Program-made: the position numbers and the translations under genes | In this document: one piece after another, positions 1-3,353 of the stretch | Position numbering within the stretch: the stretch's first letter is position 1 | Layout of the letters: each line of letters begins with the position of its first letter | Notes under the pieces: model-generated | Told to the model about the DNA's origin: nothing | The model's database searches: none | The model's input: the letters and a program-made list of their open reading frames with translations, nothing else | NCBI GenBank assembly: GCA_947304065.1 | Contig: CAMZAI010000170.1 | Span: 1 to 5,435 of the forward strand | DNA from: an uncultured Clostridia bacterium | GTDB lineage: Bacteria; Bacillota; Clostridia; Lachnospirales; Lachnospiraceae | Reading direction: 5' to 3' | DNA: 5,435 nt

Positions 1-1900
1 GTGCGGTGATCTCGGGCTTTAATGTGAGGTCGCCGGGTACGCCCCATGATGAGAAATCGCTCATCAGGAAGCCGTCGGATACATTGAAGTTTGTAACGAT
101 GGAGCTGGTGATTACAACTTTACCTGTATAAGTTCCGGTTGCTTCATCATATTCACTGCTTTCTACAATCTTCTGTGCATCTGCAAGTAAGAAGCTTGCG
201 CAAGGGATAGTAGCATCGGAACCGGTAAGGTTCATGCCGATAGATCCGGAGGTGTTGTTATAAACGAACAGACCGATGGCACCGGCAGCTGCCGCGTTCA
301 TATGCTTAACATAGAAGCTGATGTCACCTCTCTTAACAATAGCGATCTTGCCTTTTACATCGACATTAGCAAAATCTTCTTCTGTTCCTGTTGAAGGGAT
401 AAGCACATAGTCATACTCAGTGCCTGTTCCATTGGTATCAAGAGATGTCATCGGAGCGTTCGGAGCACTGCTGCCGTCTGAATAATTAACCATCTGGATT
501 CCGTTGAAGGTTGCAGCATTCTCCGAAGTGTAGCTTGAATTGTTTGCACTCGCTACGGTAAATGCATTGGTGTAGGATCCGGGTGAACCAACGGTGTCTA
601 AGCTTACGTCCTCAGTAAAGTTCGCACCGTATACACTGGAATCGGCCCATGAGCCCGCATTGCCGGCGGAGATGACTACGAGTGTGCTGCTCTCTGCGAT
701 CTTGTCAAAGATCTCGTCGATATAAGCTTCACCGGAAGCAGTCTCGCCTGCGTTTGATGAACCAAGGCTTAAGTTAACGGAATCTGCGCCGAGAAGGATG
801 GCGTCCTCGATGGCTGCCATATAATCATCGGTATATGCGCCGCCGTTAACACCGAATACTCTCATAACCATGAGCTGCGCGTCGGGAGCTACACCTACAA
901 CACCCTGCTTCTGAGTAGAATAAGAGCCGTCATCCTGCTTAATATATTTGTTCGCTGCTGCGATACCTGCAACGTGTGAACCGTGATCGTCATGTTCGCC
1001 GTTGCTCTTGATCAGGTGCTTAAGATCAAGGTTTTCATCTACATAGTTAAATCCGAAAGGAATCTTCGCATTTACATAGAGATCGTCAGCGGTAAGACCT
1101 TCGTACATCTTATACGCGTTAAGTCTGGTAAGAACGCGCTCGATCTGCTTAGCCGTAAGCAGATTGTAATATCTGTAATTAGTGCGAAGCTTCTTCGCAG
1201 TTGCCTTAAGGCCATAGAGGAAACCGTCTTCAGAGAAAGAAGGATGGTTTACGTCGATACCGGTATCGATGATCGCGATCTTGGTACCTGCGCCGGTGTA
1301 ACCGGAATCCCATGTTCTGTAGCTGCCTACCATCTCGCCAGCGGTCATGGTCTGAGGATCAGCAGTGTCTGTAAGTGTCTCATATCTGGCTGCAAGGTAT
1401 ACTGCAGATACACCGTCAACAGCTTCGATAGCTTCGAGATCCTTAACCTTTACATCAGCGGAAACCGCATTTGTGAAAAGGGTAAAGCTGTAATTTGTGT
1501 CGAGGCTTTCTCCGTCGAGAGCTTCTGCCTCGATATTCTCGATGATCTCGTCCTGAGCGGCTTCGAGCTTATCGGAATAATTAAGCGCTGCTGTGTTGTC
1601 TGCAATGTCTTCTGTGGAATATCCCGCATCCACAACTGCATCGTCATCAAATACGATGAATACACGAACTACGTCGTCGTCGGAATAAGATGAAAGTTCA
1701 TCTTCTTCCTCTTCGATGAGCTTGCCAAAATCGAGATCGAATTCGGCTTTTTCCTCATCGGTCAGAGCCTCCAGAATAGGAGCCTCGGTGCTTTCACTTG
1801 CTGTTTCGTCGGCACGTGCAGGAGTGTTCGGAAGAACCGAAACAGTCAGGCACAGAGCAAGGAAAAGCGCCAAAAGGGTTTTGAAACTTAACCTTTTCAT
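1..1900 (-). CDS. Secreted subtilisin-family (S8) serine protease, C5a-peptidase/lactocepin-like, 3' end outside window
   Basis: Predicted exported serine endopeptidase that cleaves proteins outside the cell. The 633 visible codons start at the ATG at 1900-1898, 6 nt after a GGAGG site. Residues 1-30 form a signal peptide: basic MKR, a Leu-rich core, then ARA before Asp31. An acidic stretch (about 63-76) precedes an I9-like propeptide (about 74-175, with VVRVFIVF and VDGVSAVYLAARY). In the S8 domain Asp212 lies in IIDTGIDVNHP, His306 in DDHGSHVAGI, and the oxyanion Asn414 in VISAGN. A PA domain is inserted at about 470-595 (VKGKIAIVKRGDISF, AAAAGAIGLFVYNN). The sequence then returns to the S8 fold at SDFSSWG (614-620) and TLKPEITA. 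The catalytic Ser motif, usually GTSMA, is expected a few dozen residues beyond the edge and is not seen, so activity cannot be confirmed. The Asp-His spacing of 94 residues is longer than in simple subtilisins. Wall-anchor or Fn3-type C-terminal domains may follow off-window. Family assignment is firm; substrate is unknown. Confidence 0.95.
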   Translation of the reverse strand, partial: MKRLSFKTLLALFLALCLTVSVLPNTPARADETASESTEAPILEALTDEEKAEFDLDFGKLIEEEEDELSSYSDDDVVRVFIVFDDDAVVDAGYSTEDIADNTAALNYSDKLEAAQDEIIENIEAEALDGESLDTNYSFTLFTNAVSADVKVKDLEAIEAVDGVSAVYLAARYETLTDTADPQTMTAGEMVGSYRTWDSGYTGAGTKIAIIDTGIDVNHPSFSEDGFLYGLKATAKKLRTNYRYYNLLTAKQIERVLTRLNAYKMYEGLTADDLYVNAKIPFGFNYVDENLDLKHLIKSNGEHDDHGSHVAGIAAANKYIKQDDGSYSTQKQGVVGVAPDAQLMVMRVFGVNGGAYTDDYMAAIEDAILLGADSVNLSLGSSNAGETASGEAYIDEIFDKIAESSTLVVISAGNAGSWADSSVYGANFTEDVSLDTVGSPGSYTNAFTVASANNSSYTSENAATFNGIQMVNYSDGSSAPNAPMTSLDTNGTGTEYDYVLIPSTGTEEDFANVDVKGKIAIVKRGDISFYVKHMNAAAAGAIGLFVYNNTSGSIGMNLTGSDATIPCASFLLADAQKIVESSEYDEATGTYTGKVVITSSIVTNFNVSDGFLMSDFSSWGVPGDLTLKPEITA

Positions 1901-1906
1901 ATCTTT

Positions 1907-1911
1907 CCTCC
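1907..1911 (-). promoter_or_regulatory. Ribosome binding site of the protease gene
   Basis: On the minus strand GGAGG lies 6 nt before the ATG at 1900. This fixes the start, which is supported by the signal peptide that begins directly at that Met. Confidence 0.85.
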
Positions 1912-1930
1912 CTATATATTTTTCAGCCGT

Positions 1931-1958
1931 ACGACCTGTGTACCGTATCCCCGGTCGT
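1931..1958 (-). repeat. Inverted repeat (potential RNA hairpin) just upstream of the protease RBS
   Basis: In the minus-strand leader ACGACC (1958-1953) is complementary to GGTCGT (1936-1931), with 16 nt between. The arms are perfect but only 6 bp, and the loop is large. It ends about 20 nt upstream of the GGAGG, so it would not cover the RBS directly. Functional meaning is uncertain. Confidence 0.3.
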
Positions 1959-1960
1959 CA

Positions 1961-2065
1961 TCCGGTTACAAAATAGCCCGCGACAAAGGCCCCCTAGAAA
2001 AGCAAAAAAGGCTCGAAAAGTTTGACCGCAGTTTTTTTCGAACCTTGCTCCGAATTGTAACCGAA
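1961..2065 (-). repeat. Long-range complementary pair bracketing the leader terminator
   Basis: In the predicted protease leader RNA CGGUUACAA (2063-2055) is perfectly complementary to UUGUAACCG (1971-1963). One U-G and one U-A pair extend the helix to 11 bp (2065-2055 with 1971-1961). The helix would enclose the terminator hairpin at 2044-2010, as a closing stem does in a structured leader. The same word is also part of a repeated DNA motif in this intergenic region, so an alternative reading is a pair of protein-binding sites. Confidence 0.4.
2004..2044 (-). terminator. Intrinsic terminator-like hairpin inside the protease leader (possible attenuator)
   Basis: Read on the minus strand, GGTTCGAAAA (2044-2035) pairs with TTTTCGAGCC (2019-2010), giving 10 bp with one G-U pair. 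TTTTTT (2009-2004) follows at once, then GCTTTTC. The hairpin lies about 40 nt after the predicted start of transcription and about 100 nt before the protease ATG. It would therefore stop transcripts before the gene unless overcome. In the plus direction no T tract of similar quality follows, so I read it as minus-strand specific. No gene ends upstream of it in that direction, which argues against an ordinary end-of-gene terminator. Confidence 0.6.
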
Positions 2066-2089
2066 ATGTGTCATCAGCTTGGTTTATAT

Positions 2090-2118
2090 ATAATATCATC
2101 ATCGCATTGCTTTGTCAA
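2090..2118 (-). promoter_or_regulatory. Sigma-A-type promoter for the protease gene
   Basis: Minus strand: -35 TTGACA (2118-2113, perfect), 17-bp spacer, -10 TATTAT (2095-2090, 5 of 6), with TG at 2098-2097 making an extended -10. Transcription should start near 2083. That gives a long leader of about 183 nt before the ATG at 1900, containing the terminator-like hairpin. Confidence 0.75.
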
Positions 2119-2122
2119 TGCG
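2103..2122. promoter_or_regulatory. Perfect inverted repeat covering the protease -35 box (candidate operator)
   Basis: CGCATTG (2103-2109) and CAATGCG (2116-2122) are exact inverted copies separated by 6 bp. The protease -35 hexamer (2113-2118) lies wholly inside this 20-bp element. A dimeric regulator bound here would compete with RNA polymerase. The symmetry is seen directly; the regulator is unknown. Confidence 0.5.
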
Positions 2123-2144
2123 TTACTGCGATAAACTGTCAAAA

Positions 2145-2195
2145 TGTAACCGAGTTTCCGAATGTAACTTTTTTATGAAACGCTTCTGGTAACCT
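2145..2195 (+). repeat. Cluster of TGTAAC-type repeats between the divergent promoters
   Basis: TGTAACCG occurs at 2145-2152, and again outside this cluster at 2056-2063 (plus) and 1963-1970 (minus). TGTAACTT is at 2163-2170 and GGTAACCT at 2188-2195. The first two copies in the cluster share AATGTAAC and are 18 bp apart. They sit upstream of both promoters and could be sites for a shared regulator. Confidence 0.35.
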
Positions 2196-2224
2196 TTTTT
2201 GAGAAGTTAAAATTTTCATAAACT

Positions 2225-2253
2225 GCGCAACTTGCGCTTGACCGGTTGCGCAA
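2225..2253. promoter_or_regulatory. GCGCAA/TTGCGC palindromes flanking the transporter -35 box (candidate operator)
   Basis: GCGCAA (2225-2230), one C, then TTGCGC (2232-2237) make a perfect 13-bp palindrome that abuts the -35 box at 2238. A second palindrome, TTGCGCAA (2246-2253), lies in the promoter spacer. Together they give a compact array of the same half-site across the polymerase-binding region, as expected for a repressor operator. The binding protein is unknown. Confidence 0.5.
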
Positions 2254-2266
2254 ATGGGAATACAAT
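2238..2266 (+). promoter_or_regulatory. Sigma-A-type promoter for the transporter operon
   Basis: -35 TTGACC (2238-2243, 5 of 6), 17-bp spacer, -10 TACAAT (2261-2266, 5 of 6). An AT-rich tract at about 2207-2220 upstream could act as an UP element. The start is expected near 2273, giving a leader of about 70 nt. A perfect TATAAT at 2089-2094 on this strand has no acceptable -35 box, so I prefer this promoter. Confidence 0.65.
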
Positions 2267-2275
2267 TACTAAGCG

Positions 2276-2307
2276 GCGCCAATGCAAGCTTAAATGGCGC
2301 ACTTGCA
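2276..2307 (+). repeat. Two overlapping inverted repeats in the transporter leader
   Basis: GCGCCA (2276-2281) is complementary to TGGCGC (2295-2300). TGCAAG (2283-2288) is complementary to CTTGCA (2302-2307). The two pairings interleave, so they could only form one at a time as simple hairpins, or together as a pseudoknot. They lie 24-30 nt before the AGGAGG. Both stems are only 6 bp. Confidence 0.3.
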
Positions 2308-2330
2308 CGCGAGACAAGCATAAAAATGAA

Positions 2331-2336
2331 AGGAGG
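2331..2336 (+). promoter_or_regulatory. Ribosome binding site of the DppB-type permease
   Basis: AGGAGG, 7 nt before the ATG at 2344. The reading frame is open back to an ATG at 2254, but that upstream start lies before the predicted start of transcription and lacks an RBS. This site therefore decides the start. Confidence 0.9.
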
Positions 2337-2343
2337 ACACATA

Positions 2344-3279
2344 ATGAACTTTTATATAAGGAAAATATTCTCATTCTTAATGACCATATTCTGTGTTGCC
2401 ATGCTGTCCTTCTTTATGTTCCAGGTACTTCCCGGAGACGCCGCGATAGCGAGACTCGGAACGGAGGCCACTCCGGAAGCGATAGAGGCGCTGCGGGCCG
2501 AATACGGCTATGACAAACCTGTGGGAGAGCGGTTTAAGATCTGGCTCTCGGGCGCGGTAAAAGGCGATTTCGGAATGTCGATGCGCTATGAGGGCATCAG
2601 CGTGACCGAACTGATAGGCTCGAGACTTCCCGTGACATTGACGCTCGCAGGCATGTCGATAGTTCTGATAGCGCTGGTTTCGCTGCCGGTGGGACTGCTG
2701 ACGGCGGCACGGCCGGGCGGTCTGGCGGACAGGGCGTCGGAAGCCGCGGCGGTCACGTTTATGGCGATCCCTTCGTTCGTGACCGGACTTCTCGTTACTT
2801 TGATCTTCGGTATCTGGCTTAAGGTGTTTACTCCGGGCGGATATGTTTCGCCTTCGGTGAGCCCGGCCGGGTTCATCCGCTTTATGATATTCCCTGCGAT
2901 AAGCGTTGCGATCCCTAAGATCGCGATGACCGTTCAGTACATGAAGGCCAGCGTTAAAGAACAGCTCGCCTGCGACTATATCCGTACAGCCAGGGCCAAG
3001 GGCAACAATCTGCATGGCGTTATGTGGAAGCACGTGCTCGGCAACTCCATGATGCCCGTCATCACCTTCATCGGTCTGATCGTGGCAGAGGTTCTCGCGG
3101 GCAGCATCATGATCGAGCAGGTATTCAATCTCCCCGGTATGGGCAGGCTTCTCGTGAACTCGATCGCGAACCGCGACTTCAATGTCGTGCAGGCTATCGT
3201 CCTCTACATCGCGGCATCGGTTCTTCTGGTCAACCTGATCGTGGACATTATATATAAGGTAATAGACCCTCGCGTGTGA
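2344..3279 (+). CDS. Peptide-type ABC importer permease, DppB/OppB family
   Basis: Inner-membrane permease half of an oligopeptide/dipeptide importer (BPD_transp_1 fold), 311 residues, normal for the family. About six membrane segments are visible: 9-29, 98-121, 135-159, 177-199, 236-258 and 283-304. Family landmarks include LPGDAA near 29-34, GDFGMS (74-79), RLPVTL (94-99) and GGY (165-167). The cytoplasmic EAA coupling loop is at about 211-234 (DYIRTARAKG, then H230). EQVFNLPGMGRLL and a DPRV C-terminus follow. The start at 2344 gives the usual short N-terminus directly before TM1. It is the first gene of the operon, and the fusion gene starts 74 bp after its stop. It should pair with the DppC-like domain of that neighbour. 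The family is known for peptides, but relatives carry nickel, glutathione or sugars, so the substrate cannot be fixed from the permease alone. Confidence 0.95.
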   Translation: MNFYIRKIFSFLMTIFCVAMLSFFMFQVLPGDAAIARLGTEATPEAIEALRAEYGYDKPVGERFKIWLSGAVKGDFGMSMRYEGISVTELIGSRLPVTLTLAGMSIVLIALVSLPVGLLTAARPGGLADRASEAAAVTFMAIPSFVTGLLVTLIFGIWLKVFTPGGYVSPSVSPAGFIRFMIFPAISVAIPKIAMTVQYMKASVKEQLACDYIRTARAKGNNLHGVMWKHVLGNSMMPVITFIGLIVAEVLAGSIMIEQVFNLPGMGRLLVNSIANRDFNVVQAIVLYIAASVLLVNLIVDIIYKVIDPRV

Positions 3280-3281
3280 CC

Positions 3282-3306
3282 CGCATTTTCATACCGGAAA
3301 ATGGCG
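3282..3306 (+). repeat. Small hairpin between the two transporter genes
   Basis: CATTTTC (3284-3290) pairs with GAAAATG (3297-3303) around a 6-nt loop. A bulged G allows two more G-C pairs (3282-3283 with 3305-3306). No T tract follows, so it does not look like a terminator. It could protect the upstream message or set relative expression; this is inference. Confidence 0.4.
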
Positions 3307-3340
3307 AAAAACAGCGATTTTTATAAAAACAGATTTAAGA

Positions 3341-3347
3341 AAGGAGG
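3341..3347 (+). promoter_or_regulatory. Ribosome binding site of the fusion transporter gene
   Basis: AAGGAGG, 6 nt before the ATG at 3354. It is the only strong site at the head of this frame. No comparable RBS plus in-frame start codon occurs at the later domain boundaries near 4240 and 5075. Confidence 0.9.
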
Positions 3348-3353
3348 TCGAGA

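Noticed and set aside
1..51. Lipoprotein signal in the protease (Cys17)
   Set aside because: This concerns the N-terminus at 1900-1800. The residues before Cys17 are LAL, so the required small residue at -1 is missing; a standard ARA cleavage site is present instead.
983..1693. Long plus-strand frame over the protease gene
   Set aside because: It is a shadow of the protease coding frame, which carries clear domain motifs. The shadow frame shows no recognisable domain.
1920..2044. Cyclic-di-GMP-I riboswitch in the protease leader
   Set aside because: A few words recall it (GGTCAAAC, GGGCCT, GTAACCGGATG), but the GACGCAAAGC receptor segment and the paired helices of that class are not present in order.
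2083..2094. Plus-strand promoter based on the perfect TATAAT at 2089-2094
   Set aside because: The -35 position at the right distance reads ATGTGT and there is no extended -10. The TTGACC/TACAAT promoter nearer the gene is better.
2175..2189. CcpA cre site (TGAAACGCTTCTG)
   Set aside because: It resembles the consensus but lacks one base between TGAAA and CGCTT, so the central CG is out of register.
2254..2343. Upstream start at 2254 for the DppB-type permease
   Set aside because: It adds 30 residues not typical of the family, has no RBS, and lies within the predicted promoter. The AGGAGG before 2344 decides.
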